Shown: positions 1 through 8,400, counted from the stretch's first letter. The stretch: 64,000 bases of DNA from Nitrospira sp. (GCA_016873515.1 VGXB01000005.1:1-64000), one strand, 5' to 3'. Notes: generated by a model from the sequence alone, not told the origin. Numbers and translations are program-made.

Positions 1-454
1 AATAGACTATGCCCCACCCGGCTGAAGTGAGCCAGCTGAGCGTGCGGGCATAGGCCAGGTCCTTGACCGAGTAGCGGACGGAGGTGATTTCTTCGAGACA
101 GCGCAAGCAAGCGCGAGTTCCATTACGGGGATGTGAAGAGCTGTCTTTACGGTTTGTCTGGAGCGAGTGGGAATGGGGCCTGCTCAGATCAACAGCGGCC
201 GCTATGAGCAATTGGACTCTGAGCTGTGGGCGTGATACTGTGTAACACGCTACGAATTACTGACTCCTCTCGCGCTCTTCTGTTACGGTTCTCGGGCGAA
301 TCGTTTGTTATATTTCCGGCGTGGAGGAGTGATTCCGGAATCACCCTGCGTTTTTGGTATGAGTGACCCGGCGCCTGTGGAGAATGTTTCGGGGGCTGTC
401 GTGGGTACATCAGCGGCGCGAATGTCTCACGCGAGTTACCTCAGGAGGATGGCC
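1..454. other. No confident gene in first 454 bases
   Basis: I see no convincing complete gene here. The minus strand has an open stretch running off the left edge (about 1-115) whose codons read plausibly, for example an R-C-L-E-E-I-T-S-V-R run, but it has no recognisable family and no clear start. The stretch just before 455 serves as leader for the next gene. Confidence 0.3.
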
Positions 455-733
455 ATGAATAGGACGGCATTTGTCAGAAGTGTGCAATTGAAGAAGCGCA
501 AGCGCAATCGTGCACGGAAACCGAAAATTCGCTGGGAAGTGCTGGGGCTGTCCGGGTCTCAAAGGCTAGGGCACGGGGAGGTGGCTTCTATTGATTCAAT
601 TCGACAAGTGGTGTCGTCCATGGCCAGCCTGGGTCTTGGACAAGGTACGCGTTCCCGCATAAAGGGTGCGGCGTCGGAAGAGGTGTCGCAGGTCCGTGCA
701 CGCATGGCACGGCGCCGAGAAGCGACCGAATAA
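455..733 (+). CDS. Small basic hypothetical protein
   Basis: A 92-residue protein of unknown function. I chose the ATG at 455 because a perfect AGGAGG lies at 443-448, six bases upstream; the same frame stays open further upstream but without such a signal. The N-terminus is strongly basic (KKRKRNRARKPK around residues 12-23) and the C-terminus is also Arg-rich. No signal peptide, membrane segment or known motif is visible. Its last 68 bases overlap the frame of the next small gene. The ribosome site is the main support; codon quality is ordinary. Confidence 0.4.
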   Translation: MNRTAFVRSVQLKKRKRNRARKPKIRWEVLGLSGSQRLGHGEVASIDSIRQVVSSMASLGLGQGTRSRIKGAASEEVSQVRARMARRREATE

Positions 734-977
734 TCGATCACGGTCGTTATCGAACGGCAGATCGGCAGAGAGTGCCAAGGAGGGGCTTATCGGACGCGGA
801 AGCAAAACAACGTCGGCGAAGCGAGACCGTGAAAAAGCCTTGCAGAATGTCCGCAAGGAAAAAGACGCGAAGCGCGCCCTGCGCAAGGCGGAGAAAGACG
901 CGCGGCCTGTTACGCACGATGGAGAAGATCCGGATTTAGCCGGGCTGCGATGGGGGCCGCAAGAGCCGCTCTACTAA
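666..977 (+). CDS. Small charged hypothetical protein, start uncertain
   Basis: The C-terminal half looks genuine: a lysine/arginine-rich helical stretch (about residues 50-80) followed by the tail GEDPDLAG...GPQEP. I recall similar tails in short conserved hypothetical proteins of Nitrospirota and deltaproteobacteria, but this is memory, not a search. The first in-frame start is GTG 666, which overlaps the preceding gene. An AAGGAGG near 778-784 suggests translation may start later, yet no ATG/GTG follows it in frame. The function is unknown; the composition fits a small nucleic-acid-associated protein, which is only an inference. Confidence 0.35.
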   Translation: MRRRKRCRRSVHAWHGAEKRPNNRSRSLSNGRSAESAKEGLIGRGSKTTSAKRDREKALQNVRKEKDAKRALRKAEKDARPVTHDGEDPDLAGLRWGPQEPLY

Positions 978-1019
978 TTAGCCTATTCGCTTGGATGTGG
1001 TCCTGAATATGGCGACCGA

Positions 1020-1340
1020 TTAGTGTGGGAACGGCTGTTCTTGTCCGCATTTCCAACAAGCGGGGAATTGACTCGTGTGATGCTCACCGCATCCGGCACA
1101 GGTCCATATGTTTTGGTTCGAAGCCAGTATCACCAGACCGTCTTCAAGTAACTGCCTCGCCCGATCGGCGTCCTCGTTGTGGATCACCCAGAGCTCCGGG
1201 AAAATCTCGGTAAAGGGAATCTCTCCAGCCAGGCTCGAAGAGCGCTGATTCTTGATCTTGCAAGGAATACCGGCCTGCTCAAGGCACTCCTCCCGCATCT
1301 CGACCTCGAATAAATGTTGCGACACGAAGACCTGTTTCAT
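1020..1340 (-). CDS. DUF2007-type protein with C-terminal zinc ribbon
   Basis: A 106-residue protein. The first 70 residues match the DUF2007 (putative signal-transducing, GlnB-like fold) pattern: a beta-strand start (KQVFVSQHLFEVEM), then an E-LWV segment and a DADRARQLLE helix. The C-terminus carries a small zinc ribbon: CAGC at about residues 81-84 and CWKC at about 95-98. DUF2007 proteins are widespread and poorly characterised, and the added ribbon suggests a binding partner. ATG start at 1340. It converges with the small gene at 666-977 and lies downstream of the Sel1 gene on the same strand. Confidence 0.7.
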   Translation of the reverse strand: MKQVFVSQHLFEVEMREECLEQAGIPCKIKNQRSSSLAGEIPFTEIFPELWVIHNEDADRARQLLEDGLVILASNQNIWTCAGCGEHHTSQFPACWKCGQEQPFPH

Positions 1341-1440
1341 TCGGCCCCGCTGCGTTGAGACGGATTGATGGGTTGCCGTGGTGAGTCTGGGATGTGAAGG
1401 GTGGATGTACAGCGGGCACAGGAGGCATTCATAGGGGGGG

Positions 1441-1905
1441 TTAACAACCCTTGAACTTGTTGGTTCGACACTGCTGTGAGAGCCGCTTGGCTTCGGTGAT
1501 TTGTGCTGGAGTCATGCGCTGGGCGACATCGTGTAGATTTTCTTCTGCCTGTTTTTTTTCCTCGCCCTGCATGTGTGCGGCGGCAAGGCTCACCCATATA
1601 TAGGCCCGGACATAGTCCGGTGGTCCACCTAGCCCAGCGAAATACAGTTCGGCCAGGTTGTTTTGCCCAATCGGGTGGCCCTGCGACGCGGCTTTTTCGT
1701 ACCACACTCGCGCCTGAACATGGTCCTGCTTCACTCCCCGCCCCTTGGTGTACAGATCTCCGAGTTTCACCTGCGCCTCCGTGTCCCCTTGGTGAGCCTG
1801 TATCTCGAGCGCCTGCAGGTCTTTTTGGCTCGGCGGTGAAAACGCGGCTACCGGCCCAACGGGAAGGATAAGCAGTGCCAGAAACATGCTGCGCGGGATT
1901 AGCAT
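1441..1905 (-). CDS. Secreted Sel1/TPR-like repeat protein
   Basis: About 154 residues from the ATG at 1905. I prefer this start over an upstream TTG (1959) because it places a clean signal peptide (MLIPRSMFLALLILPVGPVAA) at the N-terminus. The mature part has Sel1-like repeats: an A-Q-x-K-L-G-x-L-Y motif followed by GRGVKQD and a W-Y-E-K-A-A-x-Q-G motif, then a second unit (NNLAELYFAGLGG, AYIWVSLAAA). Sel1 repeats form alpha-alpha superhelices for protein contacts in the envelope. It is short, with about three repeats. No specific partner can be named from context. Confidence 0.7.
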   Translation of the reverse strand: MLIPRSMFLALLILPVGPVAAFSPPSQKDLQALEIQAHQGDTEAQVKLGDLYTKGRGVKQDHVQARVWYEKAASQGHPIGQNNLAELYFAGLGGPPDYVRAYIWVSLAAAHMQGEEKKQAEENLHDVAQRMTPAQITEAKRLSQQCRTNKFKGC

Positions 1906-2032
1906 GACTGGCGGAGTATGGCGTGCGCAGGAAGAGATCGTCAAGACCAAAGACAGCAAGACAGGCTGGTTTCAGCTGAATACCACTTTGTTTACGGCTG
2001 GAGATTTGCCGAACCCGATTTACACCTATCTG

Positions 2033-2535
2033 TTGTGCCCCACTTAAGATTTGGACAGGTAGAATAGGTCAGGAGGGATCATGGAAGCGACAATCAAACC
2101 GGTCCAGAATGGGCGTGGGCGGAAGCGGCGGTGGCTGGCGGAGCAGAAGCTCGCGGTCTTGCAAGAGTGGAAGAACGGAATCCCCCTGGAGGAGGTCTGC
2201 CGGAAGTACAGTGTGAACGCGGCCCAGATGTATCGCTGGAAGCGGAGCCTCGATCAAGGGCTCAAGGAGTCCGGCGAGCTGGTGCCCAAGAGCCAGGTCC
2301 TGGGGCTCCAGAAGCGGGTCGAGGAACTGGAGCGGGCTCTGGGGCGGAAGGCCTTGGAAGGGGATCTTTTTAAAAAAGTCTACGAGCTCAAGGGGCTCAG
2401 ATTACCCGAGGGGACAGAAGATGGCTGGTACGGAGCACCGGCTGTTCGATGGCGTTCGCATGCCGGACGTTCAACAAGCCTCAAAGGTGGCTCTACTACC
2501 GCCGCCGGCGCGGGCGTGGATGAAAGTTTCCGCGA
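2033..2535 (+). mobile_element. IS3-family insertion sequence remnant (orfA plus orfB stub)
   Basis: The left end reads TGTGCCCCACTTAAG near 2034-2048, like an IS3-family terminal repeat. From ATG 2081 a transposase OrfA is read: an HTH with LAEQKLAVLQEW and EEVCRKY..NAAQMYRWK, then a leucine-zipper-like helix (VEELERALGRKA) ending near residue 108. After this the frame degenerates. A different frame still shows an OrfB N-terminal stub (CRTF.KPQRWLYYRRRRRG) near 2455-2520, but the DDE integrase core is absent. The element is cut off by a fragment of a different transposase at about 2,540. It is non-functional. Confidence 0.75.
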
Positions 2536-2541
2536 TTCACA

Positions 2542-3020
2542 GTGGCTGACGGTCCTCTGGCCATCTGGGCTGCGCTCGTGGAGATTCACTCCACCGGGGA
2601 GGAGCAGCGGTGCTAGATCCACAAGCTCACTAACGTCCTCGATGCTTTGCCCAAGAAGGCCCAGGCCACTGCGGTCGAACGCCTCAAGGCGATGCCCTAT
2701 GCTGAAACGCAAACGGAGTGTGAGCGACAGCGCGACGCCTTCCTTCACCAGTACCGCAAGACGGATCCGAAGGCCGTGGACACGCTGCTACGCAATTGGG
2801 ACCACATGGTCACGTTCCGCGCGTTTCCGAAAGAACACTGGATTCACATCAGAACGATGAACATTGTAGAGTCGCTCGTCGCTACAAGCATGTGGAGGGC
2901 ACCCAGGCGATCATCTGGAAAATCCTCCGGGTGGCCGAGCAGGCATGGCGCAAACTCAATGTGTCAGTGTTGCTGCCACTCGTTGCCTCCGGTGTGCTGT
3001 GCAAAGATGGGGGGATGATC
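2542..3020 (+). pseudogene. IS256-family transposase fragment
   Basis: A decayed C-terminal half of an IS256/MULE-type transposase. It starts at the VADG..AIWAAL segment (the D is a catalytic aspartate of the family) and continues into EEQRC. There an in-frame TAG at 2614 replaces the usual Trp of RCWxHK, and IHKLTNVLDALPKKAQ follows. The frame then runs through NWDHMVTF, the family hallmark HIRTMNIVES at about 2845-2875, and after a frame change KHVEGTQAIIWKILRVAEQAWRKLN. A short deletion seems to lie at that frame change. At least one nonsense and one frameshift make it dead. Confidence 0.75.
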
Positions 3021-3227
3021 CAGACAGGCAGTGTGATGTGCGCAGGAACGATCAGACCACAAGAGGACCGCCGTCTGAATCCTATTTACACACCTATTGA
3101 CAGGACCTCAGAGGCAGCTTGGAACATCTCAGTAACGGAACTCATTTCAAGTAGGATTTTGGGGTACGAGCTTATTCTGAAAGCGTAGGCTAATCTCATG
3201 ACCTGTTTGAACCCCTTCCTTGATCAT

Positions 3228-5873
3228 CTACGGGTGCGCCGTGCGCCAGTTTTTGCCGACACCGAGATCAACCTTCAAAGGAACCGATAAACCTAACTGC
3301 TGTCCCACTGCTTCCATTTCGTGCCTCACCACCCGTTTTGTTTCGTCCAAGTCATGGTCTGGCACTTCGAAGATCAACTCGTCGTGGACTTGGAGGATCA
3401 TTTTCACATGCGGCAGTTTATGGTGAAGGACACGGTGGACGTTGATCATGGCGACTTTGATCAGGTCTGCTGCTGAGCCTTGGATGGGACTGTTCACCGC
3501 CATGCGTTCACCGAAGCCTCGCTGCACCGGATCGCTGCTCTGGAGTTCGGGAATGGGCCGGCGACGGCCCAAGATCGTCGTCGTATAACCTTTCTCCTTA
3601 CCATCGGCGATGTTCCGGTCCATGAGGGCGCGCACGGCTGCAAACTTTTCGAAGAACGTATCGATGTATTTCTTGGCCTCAGCCTGCGAGACACCGATGT
3701 TTTGTGACAATCCAAACGGACTGATGCCGTAGACAATCCCGAATACCACGGTCTTGGCCGCACGGCGCATGTCTCGCGTGATCTGGCCGGATGGGAGGCC
3801 GAAGATTTCCATGGCCGTTGTCATATGGATGTCGTCGCCTTTGGCAAAGCCAGCCAGCAGCCGGGGATCTTGCGACAGATGGGCCAGGATGCGGGGTTCG
3901 ATCTGACTGTAGTCGGCACAGAGCAGTTCGTGGCCCTTCGGCGCGATGAAAGCTTCGCGGATGCGCAGGCCGTAGTCGCCCTTCACGGGAATGTTCTGCA
4001 AGTTGGGATCGGTTGAGGAGAGCCGCCCGGTGGCGGCAACGGTCTGATTCAACGACGTATGTAGTCGTTTCGTATCTGCGTGAATGAGTTCGGGCAGCGC
4101 ATCTACGTAGGTCGATTTGAGCTTGCTGAGACTGCGATAGCTCAGGATCTGCGCCGGCAGATCGTGTTGCGTGGCGAGCTGCGTAAGCGTGTCTTCATCC
4201 GTCGAATATCCAGTTTTGGTTTTGCGGAGCGGTTTCAGCCCCAGCTTCTCGAACAAGACCGTGGCCAACTGCTTGGGCGAATTGATATTGAATTCGCCAC
4301 TGGCTAATTGAGTGATGCTCTCCATCATCCGATCCAGCTGATGCTCCAATTCCTTGCCCAGCGCATGCAAGCCTTCGACGTCCAGTAGAAACCCATTCCG
4401 CTCGACTTCAGCCAACACCGGTACCAGAGGTATTTCGACCTCCTGAAATAGGGTGAGACTGCCTTGGTCTCTCAGCTGGTCCAGCATGAGCGGGGTGAGT
4501 TGGGCAAGGGCTCTCGCGCCTTCTGCTGTGAACTCACGGGAGCTGCTGTTTTCGTCGAAGAGGGACTTCAGTGCCGGTTCACTTTCATGCCCGCTTAATC
4601 GATGGCCTAGGAGTTCTAAAGCAAGGGTATCCAGTTGATGGTCGCGGCGATTGGGATTTAATAGATAGTCGGCGATCATTGTGTCGACATAGGGCGGTGC
4701 GAGAGTGACGCCGATGCGGTGGAAGGCCAGCAAGGCAGCTTTCAGGTCGTGCACGGCTTTGGTTCTGGCTGTGTCGTGCAGGAGTGTTGTGATGGGCCTC
4801 ATGTATTCGCGCACGTCGATCGGGACATAGGCGGTCGTATCACCCGCCGACAATGCGATTCCTTGGACTTCAGCGCGTATGCCGGGTGTGCCGGATAGCT
4901 GGCATTGCACGGCCAATGTCGTACCGCTGGGCAGGGATTTGGCAAACGCCTGTGCCGCCTGTTCGCTTTCAATCAACTCAGCTGCGGCTCGCTCCGTCCT
5001 CTGGGGCTCGTTCGAAGCCTGTAAAGATTTCAGTAGCGAGGTGAATTCCAGCTCGTGGAGCAGGGCGCTGAGTTGGTCCATATGAGGCGGTGTGATCTGG
5101 AACGCGGCTTGATCAAACTCCACGGGACTGTGCGTTTCAATGGTAGCTAGCCTACGGCTCAACCGCGCATTGTCAGTCTGCTCGAGCAAGAGGGCTTTGA
5201 TCCGCGTCGGCGTCACTTCGTCAACCCGGCGTAACAGTTCCTCAATCGTGCCGAATTGTGCGATCAGCTTCATGGCGGTTTTTTCGCCGATGCCTTTGAC
5301 GCCGGGAATATTGTCGGAGGCATCGCCCATCAAGCCCATGATTTCGACGACACGGCCTGGTTCCACGCTGAACCGTTCGCGGCATTCGGGTTCACCGAAC
5401 CACTTTTCTTTGACCGGATCGTAGATGCGAATGTGAGGGGTGAGGAGCTGAAACATGTCCTTATCGCCGGTGACGATTACGACGTTATAACCAGCCTCCT
5501 CGGCCTTGTGCGCCAATGTGCCGATCAAATCGTCCGCTTCGTAGCCAACCTGGCGAAGCCCTGGAATGGCTAGCGCTTCGACCACGCGATGAATGTAAGG
5601 GATCTGCGCTTTCATTCCGTCTGGCATAGGCGGCCGCTGTGCCTTGTATTCTTTGTATTCTTCATGCCGCAGCGTCGGTCCTTTTTCGTCGAAGGCCACG
5701 GCCAATCCGTCCGGCTTATGCTCACGGATGATCTTCAGCAACATTGTGGTGAACCCATAGACGGCATTGGTTTGCAGGCCCTTGGAGTTGTTCAGCGCGG
5801 GGAGAGCGAAGAAGGCGCGATAGATGTACGCGCTCCCGTCAATCAGGTAGAAGGTCGGGCGTTTGGCGGTCAT
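3228..5873 (-). CDS. polA: DNA polymerase I
   Basis: An 881-residue family A DNA polymerase, which fills gaps and removes RNA primers in replication and repair. Residues 1-290 are the 5'-3' exonuclease (GDASDNIPGVKGIGEKTA near 183-200). Residues about 480-881 are the polymerase, with motif A DYSQIEPR at 654-661, motif B RRAAKTVVFGIVYG at 703-716 and motif C VHDE at 829-832. The middle domain (about 300-460) keeps the size of the proofreading domain, but its first motif reads AVQCQL instead of a DxE pattern. The 3'-5' exonuclease is therefore probably inactive. It stands alone on the minus strand, with a heptad-repeat hairpin just upstream. Confidence 0.97.
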   Translation of the reverse strand: MTAKRPTFYLIDGSAYIYRAFFALPALNNSKGLQTNAVYGFTTMLLKIIREHKPDGLAVAFDEKGPTLRHEEYKEYKAQRPPMPDGMKAQIPYIHRVVEALAIPGLRQVGYEADDLIGTLAHKAEEAGYNVVIVTGDKDMFQLLTPHIRIYDPVKEKWFGEPECRERFSVEPGRVVEIMGLMGDASDNIPGVKGIGEKTAMKLIAQFGTIEELLRRVDEVTPTRIKALLLEQTDNARLSRRLATIETHSPVEFDQAAFQITPPHMDQLSALLHELEFTSLLKSLQASNEPQRTERAAAELIESEQAAQAFAKSLPSGTTLAVQCQLSGTPGIRAEVQGIALSAGDTTAYVPIDVREYMRPITTLLHDTARTKAVHDLKAALLAFHRIGVTLAPPYVDTMIADYLLNPNRRDHQLDTLALELLGHRLSGHESEPALKSLFDENSSSREFTAEGARALAQLTPLMLDQLRDQGSLTLFQEVEIPLVPVLAEVERNGFLLDVEGLHALGKELEHQLDRMMESITQLASGEFNINSPKQLATVLFEKLGLKPLRKTKTGYSTDEDTLTQLATQHDLPAQILSYRSLSKLKSTYVDALPELIHADTKRLHTSLNQTVAATGRLSSTDPNLQNIPVKGDYGLRIREAFIAPKGHELLCADYSQIEPRILAHLSQDPRLLAGFAKGDDIHMTTAMEIFGLPSGQITRDMRRAAKTVVFGIVYGISPFGLSQNIGVSQAEAKKYIDTFFEKFAAVRALMDRNIADGKEKGYTTTILGRRRPIPELQSSDPVQRGFGERMAVNSPIQGSAADLIKVAMINVHRVLHHKLPHVKMILQVHDELIFEVPDHDLDETKRVVRHEMEAVGQQLGLSVPLKVDLGVGKNWRTAHP

Positions 5874-5889
5874 GGGTGTTTGTAAGAAA

Positions 5890-5974
5890 TGCTGAGTATC
5901 GAGTACTGAGGACTGAGTGACAGGTTTGTTTCCGGAGGAATCTCAACACTCAGTACTTTCGGCTCAGTACTTCC
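5890..5974. repeat. Heptad-periodic inverted repeat, intergenic
   Basis: The spacer between polA and its upstream neighbour is built of seven-base units. The left arm has variants of ACTGAGT (5890-5925), and the right arm has variants of CTCAGTA, the inverse sequence (5943-5972). The arms can pair into a long imperfect hairpin. Similar arrays with other unit sequences recur at 10301-10332, 17750-17773, 37953-38040, 38140-38167, 39447-39530, 39684-39766, 40830-40895 and 56113-56188. Confidence 0.7.
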
Positions 5975-6409
5975 TTATGGGTTTGGTGCGATGATCAACG
6001 GGGGCTTGCCGAATTTTTCACGCATGCCGTTGATCGTGTTCAAGATCGCCGATTGTCCAATGAGTTTGGCTTCGAGTTTGCGTTTGCCGGGGAAGTCCAG
6101 CATGGAAATGCCGATCAACATGGTCAGAATGCCCTGCCCAGGAAGAAACAGCATCAAAAACCCGACAAAGAGGAAAATTGCGCCGATGGTGTTCTTGACG
6201 AGATGGCCGAACACTCGGAGCACCGGATGATGATCCTCCATCCAGGGACGTGGGACACGGATGTCGAAAAAGTCAGCCGGCAGGCGAATCAGGATAAATG
6301 GGATCACGATCAATGACCCGACAAAGAACACAATGGAGAGAACGGTGAGAGTGACCAGTGTGTCGGTCGAAACGTACTGTTCGACTGTAGCAAGGAGCCC
6401 GTCCATCAT
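5975..6409 (-). CDS. PGPGW-family transmembrane protein
   Basis: About 144 residues from the ATG at 6409, preceded by AGGATG. A GTG at 6424 is an alternative start. It has two clear hydrophobic regions: about residues 18-42 (VLSIVFFVGSLIVIPFILI) and about 78-100 (GAIFLFVGFLMLFLPGQGIL). The LPGQGILTMLIGISMLDFPGKR block is typical of the PGPGW (PF09656) family of small inner-membrane proteins of unknown function. An acidic/aromatic loop separates the helices. It lies between polA and a divergently transcribed secreted protein gene. The role is unknown. Confidence 0.75.
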   Translation of the reverse strand: MMDGLLATVEQYVSTDTLVTLTVLSIVFFVGSLIVIPFILIRLPADFFDIRVPRPWMEDHHPVLRVFGHLVKNTIGAIFLFVGFLMLFLPGQGILTMLIGISMLDFPGKRKLEAKLIGQSAILNTINGMREKFGKPPLIIAPNP

Positions 6410-6479
6410 CTGACATCCTAGCACGGGCTCCTGTACCCCTCAAGAAGAAGGAGCCGCACGGTATCATCGCGTCCTGGTG

Positions 6480-6508
6480 TTTACGAAATTGTCAACGGTG
6501 GCTATAAT
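6480..6508 (+). promoter_or_regulatory. Sigma70-like promoter with almost no leader
   Basis: TTTACG at 6480-6485, a 17-base spacer, then a perfect TATAAT at 6503-6508. Transcription should start near 6514-6516, only about five bases before the ATG at 6520. No Shine-Dalgarno sequence is present in front of that ATG. Confidence 0.6.
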
Positions 6509-6519
6509 CAATCTCGCAC

Positions 6520-6873
6520 ATGAATCGTCTTATGCGGTATTCGCTAGCCATTGAGCTTCTGGTATGGGGGACGCTCAGTTCCCTTGCTCTCGCTTACGCA
6601 GGCGACCAGCCTGCATCTGGTGAGGCCCCTGAGATCGAGATCACCAAGAAGGGGCTCGGCAAACAAGTGGTCATCTCTCAAGGGGCGAAAGAATGGTTCA
6701 TGTTAATCGACGTGACGCCGGATAATTCCGTCGTCCTCCGGCAAGAGAAGGACCGCGATCAGTACCTGATTGATGAAAGTGAAACTCACGATCGAGCGAT
6801 GACTCAAAGTGAAGTGGATGCCGCGATTGTCGATTACGTCAACAGCGTGAAGACGCGCATGAAGAAACCATAA
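6520..6873 (+). CDS. Small secreted hypothetical protein
   Basis: 117 residues. The N-terminus is a signal peptide (positive RLMR, hydrophobic core LAIELLVWGTLSSLALA, cleavage near AYA-GD at about residue 27). The mature part is charged, with a strand-like region (KQVVISQGAKEWFMLIDV) and a C-terminal helix (SEVDAAIVDYVNSVKTRMKK). No family is recognised. The next gene, a DsrE-like protein, starts four bases after its stop, so the two are probably co-transcribed from the promoter at 6480-6508. A periplasmic location is inferred from the signal peptide. Confidence 0.7.
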   Translation: MNRLMRYSLAIELLVWGTLSSLALAYAGDQPASGEAPEIEITKKGLGKQVVISQGAKEWFMLIDVTPDNSVVLRQEKDRDQYLIDESETHDRAMTQSEVDAAIVDYVNSVKTRMKKP

Positions 6874-6877
6874 CGCT

Positions 6878-7297
6878 ATGTCACAGCCTCCCAAGTTCGT
6901 CATCTTTGCTCATAACGCCACCTACGACAAGCTGCATCAGGTGGCGACGATCGGCATGACCGCGGCGGCGATGGGCAAAGACGTCATCGTCGTACTGCTG
7001 TTTTGGACCATCAAGAAATTGGCGGAGGGCAAGATCGACCACATTGATTTTCCGCCGGAGTACGCCGGGTCTGCCGAAGTAGTTGCCCGGTTATTGAAAG
7101 AGAAAAAGATTCCGAAGATTTCAGAGATGTTTCAGGATGCAAAACACGTCGGGAAATTCAGGTTGATCGCGTGCAGTGCCGGCCTGGAATACATGGGCAT
7201 CGAGAGCCAGGCGGTGGAAACGCGCGTGGATGAAATCATGGGACTCCCTGCCATTTTGAAGCTCACGGAAGAGGCCGAAACAAAACTCTTTATTTAG
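6878..7297 (+). CDS. DsrE-family protein
   Basis: 139 residues with the DsrE/DsrF/TusD fold pattern: a beta-strand (KFVIFAHNAT), a helix with VATIGMTAAAMG, a second strand (DVIVVLLFW), and a late strand with a conserved cysteine (RLIACSAGLEYMG, Cys at about residue 107). Family members carry sulfur as a persulfide on such a cysteine or take part in small redox complexes. It follows the secreted protein by four bases. A related but longer DsrE2 gene and a tusA gene lie about 3 kb away, so sulfur trafficking is a reasonable inference. Confidence 0.75.
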   Translation: MSQPPKFVIFAHNATYDKLHQVATIGMTAAAMGKDVIVVLLFWTIKKLAEGKIDHIDFPPEYAGSAEVVARLLKEKKIPKISEMFQDAKHVGKFRLIACSAGLEYMGIESQAVETRVDEIMGLPAILKLTEEAETKLFI

Positions 7298-7418
7298 TAG
7301 GATGGTGAAAAAGCCAGCAGCTTTGTTTTCGCATCGTTCAAACCCTCAACGTATGCAACGCTATACGCTTCAGGCGTTTGCTTGCTGCGGCCTCGCTGGC
7401 AGCCTTTTGACCATCCTA
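7298..7418. repeat. 121-bp palindromic intergenic element
   Basis: It begins right after the DsrE stop codon. The ends are exact inverted copies: TAGGATGG at 7298-7305 and CCATCCTA at 7411-7418. Pairing continues imperfectly inward (GAAAAAGCCAGCAGC against GCTGGCAGCCTTTTG). The middle holds smaller palindromic pieces (AACGTATGC, CGCTATACG). I recall related elements in Nitrospira and deltaproteobacterial genomes, unverified. It could act as a terminator for the DsrE gene and nth, which converge here. Confidence 0.7.
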
Positions 7419-7479
7419 CGGAAATTGTGCTTTTAAAAGCTCTCTTTTGCTCCTGCGCTTCACGCGATACGCGTCACGT

Positions 7480-8139
7480 TTAACGGCTTTTGGTGATGCC
7501 CACCCGGTCGCAGTAGTCCGTCAGTTTGCATTGGCTGCAGAAGGGCGATACAGGTTGGCAGAGATGCTGGCCATAGGGGACCAGTAGGTCGTTGAAGGTG
7601 ATCCAGTAGCGTGTGGGCAGTCTGTCCCGCAAGGCTTGTTCGCTCTCTTCCGGCGTCTTCGTTTTAATGTAGCCCCACCGGTTGCTGATTCGGTGGACAT
7701 GGATATCGACGCAGATGCCGGGTTTGCCATAGCCGACCGTGACGACCAAGTTCGCAGTTTTTCTCCCGACTCCTGGTAGCGTCACCAGTTCACCGATGGA
7801 ATCTGGCACGGTCCCTCCATAGACATCGAGCAGCCGCCGGCAAATCTGATGGATTGATTTGGCTTTGGTCCGGTAGAAACCGACGGGGTAGATCGCCCGT
7901 TCAATCTTTTTGATCGAGAGCTTCAACATGGTCTTCGGCGTACGTGCCAGGGCGAAGAGTCGGTGGCTCGCTTCGTTGGTCGTTTTGTCTTTGGTTCGCA
8001 GACTCAGGAGGCAGGAAATCAGAATGAGAAAGGGATTGCGATTGGATTCCCGTGCGATGACGCCGATGACCGGTTCTTGCCACTGGCGGATCTCCTGTTT
8101 GACGATCCGCATTGCGGCGTGAATCTGGTCCTGACGCAT
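7480..8139 (-). CDS. nth: Endonuclease III (base-excision repair)
   Basis: 219 residues. A DNA glycosylase/AP lyase that removes oxidised pyrimidines. Visible features: the helix-hairpin-helix with the catalytic lysine (LPGVGRKTANLV, about residues 124-135), the catalytic aspartate region VDIHVHRISNR (about 143-153), and the four-cysteine Fe-S loop C-x6-C-x2-C-x5-C near the C-terminus (CQPVSPFCSQCKLTDYC). Length is normal for the family. The usual S-x-Q-T-x-D active-site region appears as SLRTKDKTT, a common variant. ATG start at 8139. Confidence 0.93.
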   Translation of the reverse strand: MRQDQIHAAMRIVKQEIRQWQEPVIGVIARESNRNPFLILISCLLSLRTKDKTTNEASHRLFALARTPKTMLKLSIKKIERAIYPVGFYRTKAKSIHQICRRLLDVYGGTVPDSIGELVTLPGVGRKTANLVVTVGYGKPGICVDIHVHRISNRWGYIKTKTPEESEQALRDRLPTRYWITFNDLLVPYGQHLCQPVSPFCSQCKLTDYCDRVGITKSR

Positions 8140-8205
8140 TGGAGGACCGAAGTGAGAACGATGGCCTGGGGACGAGTGAGGGGGCTGCGAGGCCGCGCCG
8201 CGTGG

Positions 8206-8400
8206 TTATTCAGGCTTCCGTTTCGACAACCACTTCTGACGCCGGCGCTGTGCTTCACGTTGCTTCGCTTTTTTTCTGACGCTGGGCTTCTCATAGAAGC
8301 GGCGGCGCTTCAGTTCACGGAACAATCCTTCTCCGGCTAGCTTCTTCTTGGCGACCTTCAGCGCTTTTTCTACATTGTTATTGAAGACTTTAATTTCCAT
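8206..8400 (-). CDS. rpsU: 30S ribosomal protein S21
   Basis: 64 residues, the usual length. The start MEIKVFNNNVEKALKVAKKK matches S21, followed by the RRRFYEKPSVRKK block and a strongly basic C-terminus. S21 binds the 30S platform near the anti-Shine-Dalgarno helix and helps initiation. It stands between nth and the formiminotransferase gene on the same strand, apart from the large ribosomal cluster further right. Confidence 0.95.
   Translation of the reverse strand: MEIKVFNNNVEKALKVAKKKLAGEGLFRELKRRRFYEKPSVRKKAKQREAQRRRQKWLSKRKPE

Noticed and set aside
1-115. Possible minus-strand gene running off the left edge
   Set aside because: Only some 35 codons look protein-like, without a start or known family.
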